This document shows, in pieces, positions 42,039 through 55,497 of a DNA stretch of 64,000 nucleotides. How positions within the stretch are numbered: the stretch's first letter is position 1; each line of letters starts with the position of its first letter. The translations under genes were made by a program, and so were the position numbers. Location: the NCBI GenBank assembly GCA_003254905.1, contig QANU01107126.1, forward strand, positions 306,180 to 370,179, in the 5' to 3' direction. This DNA is from Nissolia schottii. Lineage: Eukaryota > Streptophyta > Magnoliopsida > Fabales > Fabaceae. The notes beneath the pieces were generated by a model. The model was not told the DNA's origin. It was given only the letters and a program-made list of their open reading frames with translations, and made no database searches.

Positions 42039-43545
42039 AATATCTCACAAAATGACTGTGAACTTCAAACACAGACAAAGAACGTGAAATCTCAAGTTCT
42101 CAATGAATGTTCATGGAAAGGGACACGATTGAGTACGACGAACAACACGAAAACAAACAAAGCAAATCTTAGAAATGGAACACTCGTTGAAAGGGATGCA
42201 ACTAAGCACTCGCGACGCACGACACGATAGCAATAAAGCAAATCTGATTTTGGATGAGGTGAATTATGGTTTAAGGATTTGGTGACTTGGGGTTTAGAGA
42301 ACTGAAATTGATTTAGGTTTCAAAGGCATTACTTCATGCTTCATTGAAAGGTTGTCAACTTGACTAAATGTCTGATATGACAATAGCTAAAAGACATGCA
42401 TAAAAAATTACATATTATAAGTAGATAGATCATTTGAGTTCGATTTTAAATAACTTATGTGCCAAAAAATTTAAATAACTTATTTAAAACCTAACCACTC
42501 TAACACTCTAACTCTGTTATAAACAAAATCTCAGGGAGTGTTTGGAAAATTAAAAATACCAAGTTATCATGAGGTGATGTCTAATTGATTTGAACATCCG
42601 ACTTTCCCCATTTTTTTCTTCAGTTCAAAAGGACTTCAACGTGCAATTAGTGGCAAGGATGCATTCACATTGAAAATTAGTAACATGTTATTATCCTCAA
42701 TAGCTTTAGATTCCAAATTTCAAATCTCCCCTCCCCCACAAGCAACAGAGATAAGAGTCACAATACTATATTGGATGAAACATTCGGTTTTTTTTAGTAA
42801 TAATGAATCATTTTATCTTCCATATACTCTACGATGGGTAAGAACCAGCGACAAAAAAAAAATACATAGAAAGCAACCAGATCAAAAAAGATTACATTGG
42901 TGCAAAGATTCCTAACATTGACTGTTTCAGCATATAGAATAATACAATTAAACTACATTTTAAATAAACAAAATAATTCTACAAATTTTCATCTGTGTAA
43001 CCAAAATGCAGTATAAACCCCTGGCAACCTGCCCATGGTCCAATTATTAAAGAAAAAAAAAAGATGGGATACTTTGGCTTTTGATCTTGAGCCTTCAACT
43101 TGAAATAGTGAACCTTGTTTTTGTTTCAAACAAACAATCATCGTGAATGACTTCAAATTCCTCACAAATATTATGCCAGGGCCTAGCGCCACTATTTGAA
43201 AGGATCAAGTATATTACATCTGCACATACTACACTTGATAACTGCACATCAATTTCCCCGCTCTATAATCAGCTGCAACTGTTTACGAAACTCCATAAAG
43301 ATGCTTGTTTATAAATTTATCTACTACTTTAACATTTGATTGGCCTCTTGCCACATTATGTGAGAACTGTCGTTATCTACTGTATGTTCTTATCAACTTT
43401 TGGAAAGGGCATGAACAACTGGAATAAAGGAAAAGGAAAAATGAAAAATACACAGTAAGAGGAAACAAAACTATGAGAAGAAAAACAACATGTTCAAATT
43501 CGTTACAGACATACCTCGAGTGTTACTAAAAAGACTGATATTCAT
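42039..43545. other. Intergenic, 3' side of transporter gene
   Basis: No coding region supported. The part next to 43545 should contain the transporter 3' UTR. Confidence 0.4.
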
Positions 43546-46500
43546 CTACTTGTTAGTGGCTGTGACTTCTAGCCTCTGTGAAGATTCAGCACGCTCAGAA
43601 GCATCCGAGGTGTCTCGCGAAGCTTCTTTTTTTAACTTGTAATTATTATATGCTGCTACCCCTGCAATGGCTACATGTAAATTGAATATCGGTTACAAAA
43701 GCTGCTCCTTTCTCTTACTTGCATTTATCAAGACTCATAACTGCTTCATATCCAAGCGAATTACTACAATTTTGCTGTTGTACAATTTGACTTCAACCCT
43801 TGTAGTTCTCTGAAGAATTATTTTGTTGAATATCAATTATATCACCTGTTTGAATCAGCTCAACCTACTTGTATCCGCACTTAAAATTTGTACAATGAGT
43901 ACAAACTCATAAAAAATAACCAGAAAAGAAGAGAAGGGGGGGTGGACAGAATATGCTACAACACACTCTAACCTTCTCTAAAAATAAGACAAAAAAGAGG
44001 AGAATTTTTTTAACTTGAATAACATACTACTAGTTAATCTCCAACCATCTTGAAAACCTGACTATTAATTGATCTTATATTTAATCAAAACAATTTCCTA
44101 AATAATGGCCTATGTTTGTTTGCAAGGGTTCACTTATATACACAGGTTTCAGAAAGCAATCAATACTGGGTTATTAATTCTTCCAGCTTGTGGAATATGT
44201 AAAAGCACCTATGGCATTTGCAGGAAATGTTATGAAATATTCTCAAAGCGTATATTAAGACAGGAAAATGTAGGTGGTTAAACATGATCAGATACTTACC
44301 AATTCCATAGCCAAACAAATTTATCATTGTCAACTTCGTATCCGCAAACAGAACAGCAGACAGTAAGACAACCACCCAATCCTTGACAACGCCAGCAACA
44401 CGAATGGTTAAAGCACTTGTGTGCGTAATCACAAGGAAAACTGACAAGTTTAGAGCAAAGGTACAAAGGCAGTTGAGGGTAAGCAAAACAGGTGGGAAGC
44501 TCCCTATCCCATGTTCTTCCATCCTTGGTTTCTCTAGAAAAATCCATGGAAGGAATAAACAAAGTGCACTGCAGAACAATCCAAATTGTGATCATGGGCA
44601 TTAATTTACAAGATACAAAGTTTAGTAAAATATTGCACAACAGAAAGTAGAATTCTGAAAGGATACTTGCCTGCAGGGACTAACATAATACATCACGGAT
44701 ATAGGATTCAACTTAAGACCCTTTCTCTTAACAAAAATCTCCATGAAGATAAGTCTCAGAGCTTCGCCAACAACACCTCCCATCTGGTAAACTACCCCAA
44801 CCCAGTTTATATTTATCTCTCCATAAGAAGCAACCAGAACACCAAAACTAATCACTGACATAATTAAAAGCATTTTGCAGCTCATTGCCTCAAGTCCTAC
44901 AGCAACTCCAAGCACAAAAACAGCTACAGGCACTGTAAATGACATTTCAACAGAGATAATATACAATTAGTTTCCATATTGGATTAAAATTAGTTTTGAA
45001 CCAATTTACAATCATTGTATGCTGTACAGCTATGGCAAGTTGATTAACCCACAGACTAATTGTTTAGAATGTGTCAACATTAGCAATTAAACTTTCCACT
45101 GGTACGTACCATATATATGATTAAAGATACCTAGCTATTATGAATAACCAACAGGATCACTATCAACTTACTAATTGCCTTCAGCATTTGTGCAAATGCA
45201 ACAGAAATATATAGGTAGGCAGTATTTCCCAGCCAAAGAGTCATCGCAAACATGGCTCCAATTGGCACTACTGAAGTAGAATATCTGAAATAATTAAGAA
45301 ATGATTACAAATGGAATTTGGAGACATTATAAGTATTTAATAAAATTAGCTCTTAATGAACATAGCCTTGATGTTAATAATCTTGATATATTAAAAAACA
45401 AGGCACAAAAAAACATACAATGCATATGTGTACCAGCATACATTCAATCATTCCATTCTTACAAAACTAAAGGATGTAAAAGAAGACAATAATATCAATG
45501 AAATGAGATCCAAATAGCCTTAAGCAACAGAGATGAAAAATCAGGAAATTCTGGAGGCAGGGCAGTCACGCGTTAAATTTGCAACTTGATGGACACTAGT
45601 TTTAGTGCATGTTTGGGAACCACTCAAAACAGCTTTATTTTATAAAAAAGCTGTTTTGAGAAAATGAAAATTGTTTGGCAAACAAGGGAAATTAAGCAAC
45701 AGCTTTTTTTAGTAAAACTTAAGCTGTTTTTAGGCAAAAAGCTAAGGCTTTTGTTGTGGACATTTTCAAAGAAAAGGTTTTTTCTTTCATGATTAAAAAA
45801 ATATTTTCACATGTTTTTACCAAATTGACCAGAAAAATTAAATATTATATAATATAAATAAATCATTTCATATCCTTTTTAGTAATTTATCATACAAAAG
45901 CAATTATTTTCATACAACCCAAACAAAACAGATTAACTTAAAATCACTTTTCAGCTAAAGTATCCAAACGTAAATTGATTTTCACATAATCGATTATATT
46001 AAAAAAATTATTAAAATAAGTAATTACTGAAATATGTTTAACTTTTCAACTTTCCAAAACACAAACTTAGTTTTCAAAGTCAAATCACATTATGCCAGTT
46101 AAACTTTTAAAATATAAACATTCACTCATAGAACAGGCATCAAACTAATGGCTTGAATTCTAGTCTAGAAATCACCAGCACAACATGCTGAAGTTGCCAC
46201 TATCCGTTTTACATTAGTTAATTAGAAATCAATGTCTTGTACCAATGTCCCATCCCATGAACAATAACCTTTGTGATGGTAAACCTAAAATTATCAGATG
46301 TGACAGATTGTCAGCTTTCATTAAGATAACTTGAGAAATGAGATTGAAAGGCCTCAAAATTGCTAAAAGGAAGCTAGTGTTGTGTATTATTTAACTATTC
46401 ATCATCATCCGCTGTCAATGCAGCCAACAAACCATATGAATTGCTGTTTGAAACTGACCAAACAGGATTCAGCATCATAACACCTAATTATGAGGGGAAG

Positions 46501-47687
46501 AGTATGAGGACAATCAAAAAAACAATATCTAATCCTAAGGTTGCTCTGCGCTCGATATTCATTAATCATTTTCTAAAGAACATCAGATTACAATTTACTA
46601 GTAGGATGTTATCATATATCTAACTGAATTGATCTTATATTTAATCAAACAATTTCCTCATGATCTCACTTTTAACATTTCGAATAACAGCTCAATGATA
46701 ATATCTTCAGTCACTGGTGGCCAGAGAAATTATGACAAAACCAAAGAATTCCATATATTGAACTAGATAAATCAGCTATAATTTACAGAAAGCATCTTCA
46801 TTTACTCACATTTCTAGAGTCATTCCCTCCTCAACCTTCATCACCTGCAACAAAATCAAGAAACAGATACAGATTAACCTGGATTGCATATTCGTAATTG
46901 ATAAAACAACATATTACACAAAACACGAAAACGTACATACCTTTAGAATTTTGGTTAATACAAAACACAAAACAGAGGAGAAGACCATGTGAAGTAGAGT
47001 CAACCCCAGAGGATATGGGAAGTTTATTTCCTTAGACGACAAAACCCACTGCAATCAACAAATTGAAAAAAAAAAAAAAACAAAAACAAAACACGCATCA
47101 GCTACATAATAACAACACGGTACTATTTAAGCATTTAATCCTTCATTTCTTTCTTGGATCATGCAACCATGTCAAACATGGAAAACCAAAACGACAACAA
47201 CTAAGCCTTGTTAACACTAGGTGAGGCAGACTACACAAATCAAACAACATCATTGCATTATGTCATAAACCATCTATACAGACAAGCTATTAATTCAAGA
47301 ATAGGAACATAAAAAATACAATAACACTTTTAAAGCTTTCGGCGATGGCTATGAAATGCAGCCAAACCAAGACAAGGTAGCATCAAAATCCAAACAACAA
47401 GCTGACGCAAGGTACCCTCATCTATTACTAGTTTACTACCATACCACCAGCATTCCACCAATAAGACACACAACACGAATAGAACTTTGCTTGTTTGCTT
47501 CAATTTCTCTCACACCCAACCTTATCTCTGATCATACCACAGGCAAGATACAACAAAATTCTCCTTTACAATTGAACAAAATCCTCAACTACTAGTTGCC
47601 ACATATGACAAATCCCTTATTTACATATCCAATTTCAATCAATTTCACACGCCGCAAAATTCAACCTAACCTCCAAAACAATTCACA

Positions 47688-47724
<37 letters not shown>

Positions 47725-47902
47725 CAATTTTATGCAGAAAAAAAACAAAAACAAAAACAAATAAATAAAAGATGAAAGAATATCGAACCCTATGTAGGAA
47801 ATCAGCACATACCTTGTTGAAGAAGATTTGGCCGCTGGAGAGGGCAATGTAGAGGAGAATGTAAGCGTAGGTGAGCATTCCTTCCCTCTTCAGATCCGCC
47901 AT
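43546..47902 (-). CDS. Sugar-phosphate/nucleotide-sugar transporter, At3g14410-like (TPT/NST family)
   Basis: Seven exons: 47813-47902, 46941-47048, 46810-46844, 45172-45284, 44671-44932, 44300-44568 and 43546-43670; 1002 bp, 333 aa. Family members are ten-helix antiporters of the Golgi, ER or plastid envelope moving sugar phosphates or nucleotide sugars; the substrate of this branch is not established. Seen: [111 protein letters not shown] and [17 protein letters not shown]. The tail is hydrophilic and Ser/Lys-rich. Intron 5 uses a GC donor. Intron 3 carries a MITE. The order UBP25 and then this gene resembles the Arabidopsis pair At3g14400/At3g14410. Confidence 0.94.
45604..45974. mobile_element. 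MITE-like insert in transporter intron 3
   Basis: The left end GTGCATGTTTGGGAACCACT and the reverse-complemented right end ATTTACGTTTGGATACTTTA resemble each other as terminal repeats of hAT/PIF-type MITEs. The interior is AT-rich with AAAACAGCTT and AAGCTGTTTT inverted motifs. Confidence 0.4.
47687..47722 (+). repeat. (CT)n microsatellite in transporter intron 1
   Basis: About 17 CT units inside the first intron. Confidence 0.9.
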
Positions 47903-50900
47903 TGCTGCGACTGCGAGAGCAAAACACAGTAAACACACAAAAAAAAAAAACCTTCGTTTCGTTGTTTTCAGCTTCTTTCTTCAGTGTTGAACACTCTCCT
48001 CAAATCTGCATCTGAAACCCGAGAAGCGAAAACGGGTCGGGTTCGGATTACTCAACTCCAAGGCGTGGGAAAGAGAAGAGGAAGAAGATGGAGATTGAAG
48101 AAAGAATCATGTATATGGATTTGGGCATCAAATATTATTGTAAATATTTTTCATGTGTTCTCTCGAAGTGTTGACATTGACCACATGTATTTGTTTATAC
48201 GAGGTTTGTCGCGGGTAAATAATTCATTTTACTTAATTTATTTATTTTTTATAATTTTTATAATTAAATTTATTAATTTGTATATGATATATTAATGAAT
48301 TATATGATTTAATGTAATAAATTAATATTTTTTAGTATAATATTTATAAAGAGATGCATCGTAAATTCAAATGATTCACAAATTTCTAAACTTCTTCTAA
48401 GTTAATTCTTTGAATAATTTGATTAATAAAAATTTTATTACAATCATATAAAATATGAAATAATAACAAAAATCGATAAATTTAGTTATAAAAATAGTTT
48501 AAAATTGATAAATTAAGTAGAATGACGTATTTTCACACATCATTGATAAAAATTCACCTTTGTTTATTTCATTTAGTAGGAAATGGGGTCATTAAAAAGA
48601 TGGAGTATTTTACTGCTAATAAATATTTGGTGCACAGAATAAATTAAGGAATAGTTTGGTAAAGTGTTTTTTTTAAGTAATGAGTAATGAATTCTCTAAA
48701 AGTTGATGAAAAGTTATAATAACACTTTTTTTATATACAAATTGTATTTAGAATTTAGATATTTTCTTAAATTAATGTATTTAAATGTAAATTATATCAT
48801 TAAATATTTATTTATATGCAAATTATACTTTGATACGTTGATTTAAGAGTATACGTAAAAGTTATAAATAATTTGAATAATGGACCGAAAGAATAATATA
48901 AAAATTATTCTTAATAAAAAGAATTCATGGTAATAATTTTTTGATAAATATATTATAATGTTGTTCCTAAAATTTAAATGATTATAATGAAAATAAATAT
49001 TATATAATAAGAGGTTAAAACATTAAGAAGGTTTAAATTAATATTTTAATACCATATGTCAGGAGTTCAATCCCTAACTTTGAGTATGAAGCGACCTTAA
49101 ATCTTTAAGCTAACTGTCTCATCATAGAGGTGTCAACAAGCTCCAAAAAAGGATTATTCACCGGACCCACACCAATAGACACCTTAGTTGTGTACAAAAA
49201 AAATCTTTTAATTCTTATTTTTCTCTTTTCTCTCTCTTATTTTCTTATGTTCTTTGTTCGTGAGTGTTATAGAGGGGGCTGCCATCATTATTTTTTGGTG
49301 ATAGTCCTACTGTTTGCAAAATAATATTTAAGATTAAATTCATTTGATTGTGGTAGTTATTCATCACCAATGGATGCATATTTCAAGGGATATGTTCTAA
49401 CAATTATATTACTTCACCAATGGATGCATCTTCCAAGGGGTATGTTTTAGGAGTCATTGGTTCATGATAAGGTTTATATGGAAGCACTATTTATTTCTCG
49501 TGCCTTCCCCATAATCTACACCAGACAGAAAATTATTCTCTTCTTTAGAAAAGTTCAAAAGGAAGTTTTTTGGTTTTGTTCTCTCAAAACTTTAGAGTAC
49601 TTGGATTAATCCTAGGGGTGGATTTCTGAAAATCCATGAGCAACTAGTAGGGGCAATTAACACCTTAAGGACAAGGTGATATTCTAATCCCGTATCAAGA
49701 CCTACAAAGATTCCATCTTCTTATCCTTCCATATCCATACTTAAGTTTTTGTTGAATAAAAGGCGCAACATAAGTACTTGGATTTGTCATTTCTTGGAAC
49801 AACTTATTTTGTATTTTTCTTTTTTCTTTTATGGTCGTTTAGATTCCCCCCATGGTTGTGTTGGTTTATTTTGTGATTGTTTCTTTTATAGGGTATTACA
49901 AATGACAAAAATGATTGAATCTAAGCTAAAAGAGATGTAATATATTCTTCAAATTGCAATGTTTTTCATGTTGGTCTCCGATGTAAAAGATGTTTAGAAA
50001 TCGATAGTCTTCAGATAAGTACAAGCACTTCCTCAAAAAGCATCACTAAACCAAATATAAGACATAAAACTTTAGAGAATCCAATTGTTAGAAAGCCTAT
50101 AAATCATCATGAGAAATTAATCTTTCATCCATGTTTAGAAAGATACCTTAAATGAGTATAAAAAATTATTTTGAAATAATTTGAAAATTTTCAAAGAATA
50201 ATTATAGATTCTCTTATCCAATTTTCTTGATTATTAATAAAAATATACTCTAAGAGAATTTGTTGAATAAATGTGAGGTGTTGACTATCTCTTCCATTCA
50301 ATATTTTCTCTATTAAGTTGTAGGAGGATGTAATAAAATGAAAAAGTAGTATTTTTATCCTCCTAAGTAATTTTTTTAATAGTCTTTCTACCTAATAAAA
50401 AAATTTATTGAATACTATTTATGTTCAAGACTTGTTAACTACATTTATTTTTTATTTAAAACTTCTTTAAATAATCGATAGATACTTTAGAAGAATTACT
50501 TTACAGTAGTTTTTCATCTTCAATGTAAGATTCCTCCTAATTATGCCTTCTTAATCTTCAAAATAGCATCCCAAAAAAAAACTTGAAAATAATCATTATT
50601 TTATTTATTTTCTGCCTCGAATTTAAAATTGTTTGAAAAACATCTCATGAATTTCTGGTTCATTAACCATTGACAAAACATTTATATTCCTCCTCCATTA
50701 TAGCCTTGATCAGCGTAAAATTCCAGTCAAGTTTAAAGAAGGGCCACACAACACATGGTGTATCACATACACCACTATGCATATAAATCCAACATGACAT
50801 AAAAGGAACTAAGGAAGATATCAAATGCAAAACCAAACAAAATAGAGTGCTGCATCAGATTCTGGCTGTTCATTTATCACAACAAAAATGACAATTGAAA

Positions 50901-51295
50901 AAGGAAAGGACGACATTATGTTCGGTAGGTAGAGCAATGTTGATAACGACGAAACAAAAGTATAAAAGATATCACACTGAATATTCAAGTATTAACTTCA
51001 GTCACCACACTCTCCATAGATATCATAGCATCAATCCAGCACAGATAACAGATGCTTCCTTCAATGATATGCCTAAAAGTTCTAGAACTGTGTCAAGACA
51101 CAAATGAGAGATCAGCCAATGTAAATAATAGCAAGATTTGAATTTCAAGCATTGATCCTGTTAGAACCCCAATCCATTGTACCCCTTCGAAAGCAGGATT
51201 CACAAGCATGATTTCCAGATCAGAGCTCACCAATGTCCACCGCAATCTTGTTTACTCCTAATACAGACCTAATATTCATTCCCTCTGATAATTAA
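47903..51295. other. Long AT-rich intergenic region
   Basis: No supported gene. The part 47903-48110 is transporter 5' flank. A B-box-like GAGTTCAATCCC at 49069-49080 hints at another SINE-like insert (about 49010-49200), unproven. A diverged tandem pair of TTCACCAATGGATGCAT units lies at 49362 and 49413. The part next to 51295 contains the VPS26 3' UTR. Confidence 0.4.
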
Positions 51296-54200
51296 TCACG
51301 AAGTTTCTTGCAGCCTACACATTGTGATTTCCTGCTGCTTAAAATATCGCCTGTCCTCTTCATCAACTAACACAAGATTTAAGAAGTACTTCACACTGAA
51401 TTTGTTATTGATGTTCCGATGAGTTGGTGTCAGCTCATAAGGACTGAGGAACAGTCTGATTGGGATTGATTCACCTGTAAAAACAATCACACGTTGGCCA
51501 AAGTATTTATGAGCATATTAGTTTGTAAGTGATTAAATGCGAAAACATGTTTTTCTCCCCCCCCCNCAGATATAAACTATCATTGTCATTGAAAGTAATA
51601 TTTTAGGGTTTAGGGTTTAGGGTTAACCTACCTCTGACAGGAGCACCATCCATCAACTCAAATTTAGCCAATGTTTCTGTCTCAACATGGGTGTTGGTTC
51701 CAGATCCAGTTGATTCTCGACGCCTAATCTCAAGATCCATGTTTTTTATCTTGATTCTGACAAGTAGAAAGTATATCTTTCCAATGATGACGTCTTTCAA
51801 ATGATACCTGGAAAGTTGAAAATTCCAATAAGTATCTCCTATTCTTTTGTTCTTTTGTTCTCTTGTCTCCTATTCTTTGGTGCATGTGCCTTCCTATTTA
51901 TTTAGGATCAAGATTATAATCAACAGGTAGTGCATAAGTATTAAGCTACAAAAACAATTTTGCGGGCCAATACAACCAATAAAAAGGTTTCACACTCCAA
52001 GCTGTCTTTAGAAAAATTATAGGAGACAATTTGTTACCTGATAAAAGAGACAAGAAATATATGCAAATCCAGTCAAATGGTCAATCAAAATATTTAACTT
52101 ACTTGCTTTTGTTGTATTCAAATTCAATGTGTAGACAATCTTCAATCCCAACTTCCATCTGTATGAGGTATAAATACATTATATTATGCTAAAAATAATG
52201 AATAAATAAATGGAGTCAATAACAGAGTTGTGAGTAAAGCACAAGGCAATAACAACATGTGCTTGTAGATACTACATAAATAAGTACAACAACAACAATA
52301 GAGCCTCATCCCACTATGTGGAGTCGGCTACATGGATCAAACGACGCCATAGTTCCCTATCAAGGGTCATGTTTTCACGTAACTCAATAACTTCTAAATC
52401 TCTTCTAATAGTTTCTTCTATAATTTTTTTAGGTCTCCCCCAACCTCTAGCTAATGAGTTACCCGCCAATTGATCTACTCTCCTCGTTGGGACTTCTAAT
52501 GGTCTTCTCCTCACATGTGTAATGACAGAAATAAATAACTAATTGAAAAGAAATGGTTAATGACACAAGTGCACTGTACCATTGCTCCTGGGCCATTATA
52601 GTTTTACATTGATGGTAAGCATTGAGCATTAACCACTATCAAAGCTTATATGATGCCCGAGAATTTGTGCTTGACACAACTGAAATTCGATAATCATATT
52701 ATTGAACTCACCTTGATGCTATTGTTAATTGATGGAGGTGGAGAATAGTTGCGAACCTGACGAATAATGGTAAAAATAGAAAGCATATATAAGTTGATGA
52801 AATAGGATCATAAAAATTTTATTGATCTAATTAACATATACAGATTGTACAAACTTTTTTTAGGTGTGGGGATAGTGTACTCATATGTAAGAATAGGCAT
52901 ATCAAATTATCAATTGAAAAATATTATAGATGTGATATGTGATCAAACACAAACTTTTTCTTAGGTGTACAGATAGTTTAATCATACATAAAAGTACACT
53001 TTAATACTTTATAGCTAAATTCAACAGATTGTTATCCATGAAGTGTATTGGTCAGATAAAATAACATTTTGGTCCAATATTTCAGTAAATAAGTCACAAA
53101 TGATAGTTTACAGATAGAGAGCATACCACAAAATCCTGGTACTCTATTATGCTTCCTGTATAACCACGATTAATGGTCACTTTCAAGACATACCTGGAAA
53201 TTAAAAATGCATAAAAGCATCACATAATATCATATTCAAGCTCCACATCTTATTGTTTGCAAAGCAAATGTTCCAGAAAGATGATCAACGAAAAACACAT
53301 GCAGAAAACTTTAAGAGAGAAGACCATGGTTCTTCCAGAAATCATCATACCTAAGCCTCACGTTGACCCCATTGTATGTCTCATATGGCATTTCAACAGT
53401 AGAAAATTCAAATGGATATGTTTTCCTCTCGTAGATTTCACCAGGAACATCTAGTTCTCGTACTGCAAAATCCAGAAAAATGAAAAGCTATTATTTCCCT
53501 GCAGTACAAATAATTCATTGAAACATGAAAAGAAAAAGGTAACTAAAATCAAGTAGAATATTTCCATTGAAGAATGAAAGTGACAGAAATCAATTACCGA
53601 GGGAAGTAAAGTCATAAAAATTTCCTCTGTCGAAATACATCTCTGCACAGTGAAACAAAATTCAAAAAGAACTTTGTATCAGTAATAACATAGTTTTTTC
53701 TATTAATGATTGATGACTAACAAAAGAGGTCATAAAAAAAATTCATTCTTCTTTTTTTCTTCTCTATCCATTTAGACTTTAACACGTTAGAGTTACGATG
53801 AGTAGTGAGGTGGTACAAACCTATCTGTCCAAGGAGTTCAACTTTTATACCATTGTGATCAATCTTCTTCCCTTGCATTGGTTCTATTGTGATCTAAACA
53901 TGGCAACAAATAGATAAGTCAATACTGTAAAGTTCATAAGACAAGAATATCAAAAGATATTACAATAATAACATCATGGGTTTAACATAAACTCAAAATT
54001 ATGAACATTAACAAAGACAATACCTTCCCAGCAATGTTTTCTTGACTTTGGAAGAGCGGGACTGTAACTGTTTGACCATTCTCTTTTTTAAATGGAACCT
54101 AAATGAGTGGAAAAATGAACACACAAAAAGGTCACTAAAATCAGGATCTGAAAAGCCGCGTTATTGTATGACTGAGGAAAATTAATGGTGAAAGGATACT

Positions 54201-54541
54201 TCAAATCAAATTACAATCCTCCCCAAACATTCACTTGGCATAAAGCTTGGCACTTTGTCGTAGAATTATAGAATGAAATCGATACAATTCAATGTATACC
54301 ACTACTTCCCATTAAACAAAAAAATGGCTCACCTGCTTCCGGTTTTTCCCATCGTTGAATGTGATCAAGACATTACAAGCTGGCTTGAAAGCTCCAAGAA
54401 GATAATTCTAATTTTTAGGTCCCCAAAAAGGTAAATGAGTGAGGGGCACAACAATCACCAAATCAAGTGTATCAATGTTAGAATAAATAAACACAGGCAA
54501 AGAACAGAAACATGAAAACCCAACATAATAGCACTCACCAT
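51296..54541 (-). CDS. VPS26: Vacuolar protein sorting-associated protein 26 (retromer subunit)
   Basis: Eleven coding exons: 54539-54541 (only the ATG), 54333-54407, 54024-54098, 53821-53893, 53598-53642, 53351-53462, 53127-53193, 52712-52756, 52103-52158, 51632-51807 and 51296-51474; 906 bp, 301 aa, matching plant VPS26 (about 302). The protein is an arrestin-fold core retromer component, acting with VPS35 and VPS29 to recycle vacuolar sorting receptors at endosomes. Seen: [120 protein letters not shown] and EEDRRYFKQQEIT. All junctions are GT-AG and in phase. A split start codon exon is present. Introns contain an RTE-LINE piece and a telomere-like motif. Confidence 0.96.
51602..51624 (+). 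repeat. Telomere-like (TTTAGGG)3 in VPS26 intron 10
   Basis: TTTAGGG three times in tandem, ending a few bases from the exon 10 donor site (51631). A second such motif is at 11058-11078. Confidence 0.9.
52275..52515 (-). mobile_element. RTE-type LINE 3' end in VPS26 intron
   Basis: The minus strand encodes RRRPLEVPTRRVDQLAGN, then GRPKKIIEETIRRDLEV and LWRRLIHVADST, the C-terminal end of plant RTE (BovB-like) LINE open reading frame 2. It is followed by a short 3' UTR and a TTG-type tail (ACAACAACAA at 52279-52288). The fragment lies in the intron between coding exons 8 and 9 (52159-52711), antisense relative to the plus strand and in the same sense as VPS26. Confidence 0.75.
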
Positions 54542-54639
54542 TCTGTTCACAATTCAGTTCTTCCTTCTACCTCAGTAACAAAAACCACCACCTGTCAAAC
54601 CCAACATCCCGCTATAAGCTCCAAATCAATTGCATTCAC

Positions 54640-54643
<4 letters not shown>

Positions 54644-54679
<36 letters not shown>

Positions 54680-54684
54680 TATAC
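54644..54684. repeat. (TA)n microsatellite in VPS26 5' region
   Basis: About 13 uninterrupted TA units, then ACATATATAT, just upstream of the VPS26 first coding exon. Confidence 0.9.
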
Positions 54685-54917
54685 ATTCATAATCACACTC
54701 ATTTTCACACCAAATCAACAAATCAAAATCACTAAATGGCCAGCTGGGTCTCCGATCTCCAAGGTCATGCTTAAAATACAAAATTTCTAAAAAATTAAAT
54801 CTCATGCACCAAAATCTAAGCAAAATTTGAGTGAAAATCGGAGGAACCAACCAAAATGTCGTACCGTATCGCGAGATCACGTTGACGTGTTTCAATTTCG
54901 CGGGTTAGGGATAGGAA

Positions 54918-55497
54918 ATGATGGAGAGATCTGCAATGAAGAAGCGACCCAAGAAAAGTGCATCATTCAAAGGGGGTGATAGCCATGGGGCGTTTGTGAT
55001 TGTGAAGAACTGTAAAGGAATCTGCAACGCAGAAAGCTTTGGCACTCTGCAGGAAGAAGTCGCCCTCGCGTTCGCATCTTCTGTTCTGTATTTCCAAGGT
55101 TTAAACGCACCGTCGTTTCACTTTTTTCCCCCTTTTTGTTTATTATTTTTTTACCAATTTAAAAGTTGTACTACAAAAAAAAAAAGGGTGATGGCTACAA
55201 TAATAGTACCTCGTGTTTGGAACCATGCACTCATTTATTGTAAAATTTAAAATTTTGCAAATAGAGTCGTTAATATTTTCTTTTGCAGACATAGTCCCTG
55301 AGCACCTTAGCATCTCAGACTGGATCTCCTTCGCTGTGGCCGGCCTCAACCCGTTCCTAGGTTATGGGAAAAACGCCACCGGGGACATAGTGATTGGGTT
55401 CGCGGGCTATAGCATGAACAACACAGTAAATGAGCATTCCAAAGGTTGCATCTTGCTCGCGATAAACAAACATGAGCATCAAGTTCAATTCCTATGA
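54918..55497 (+). CDS. Unrecognised two-exon gene, divergent from VPS26
   Basis: Exon 1 is 54918-55098 (ATG ATG GAG at the start) and exon 2 is 55289-55497; the junction CAAG then GTTTAA, and TTTTGCAG then ACATAG, keeps frame and gives 390 bp, 129 aa. The N-terminus is basic (MKKRPKKSASFKGG) and there are hydrophobic stretches (EEVALAFASSVLYFQ, ISDWISFAVAGLNPFLGYG, DIVIGFAGYSMNN). I do not recognise a family. Its ATG is 376 bp from the VPS26 ATG, so a shared bidirectional promoter is possible. Gene status rests on open frames, a plausible splice and GC content higher than the surroundings. It could be a relic of a longer gene. Confidence 0.45.

Noticed and set aside
47666-47938. Extended first exon of the transporter reading through the CT repeat
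   Set aside because: The frame runs into an RE-repeat peptide; the GT donor at 47812 gives the conserved family sequence.
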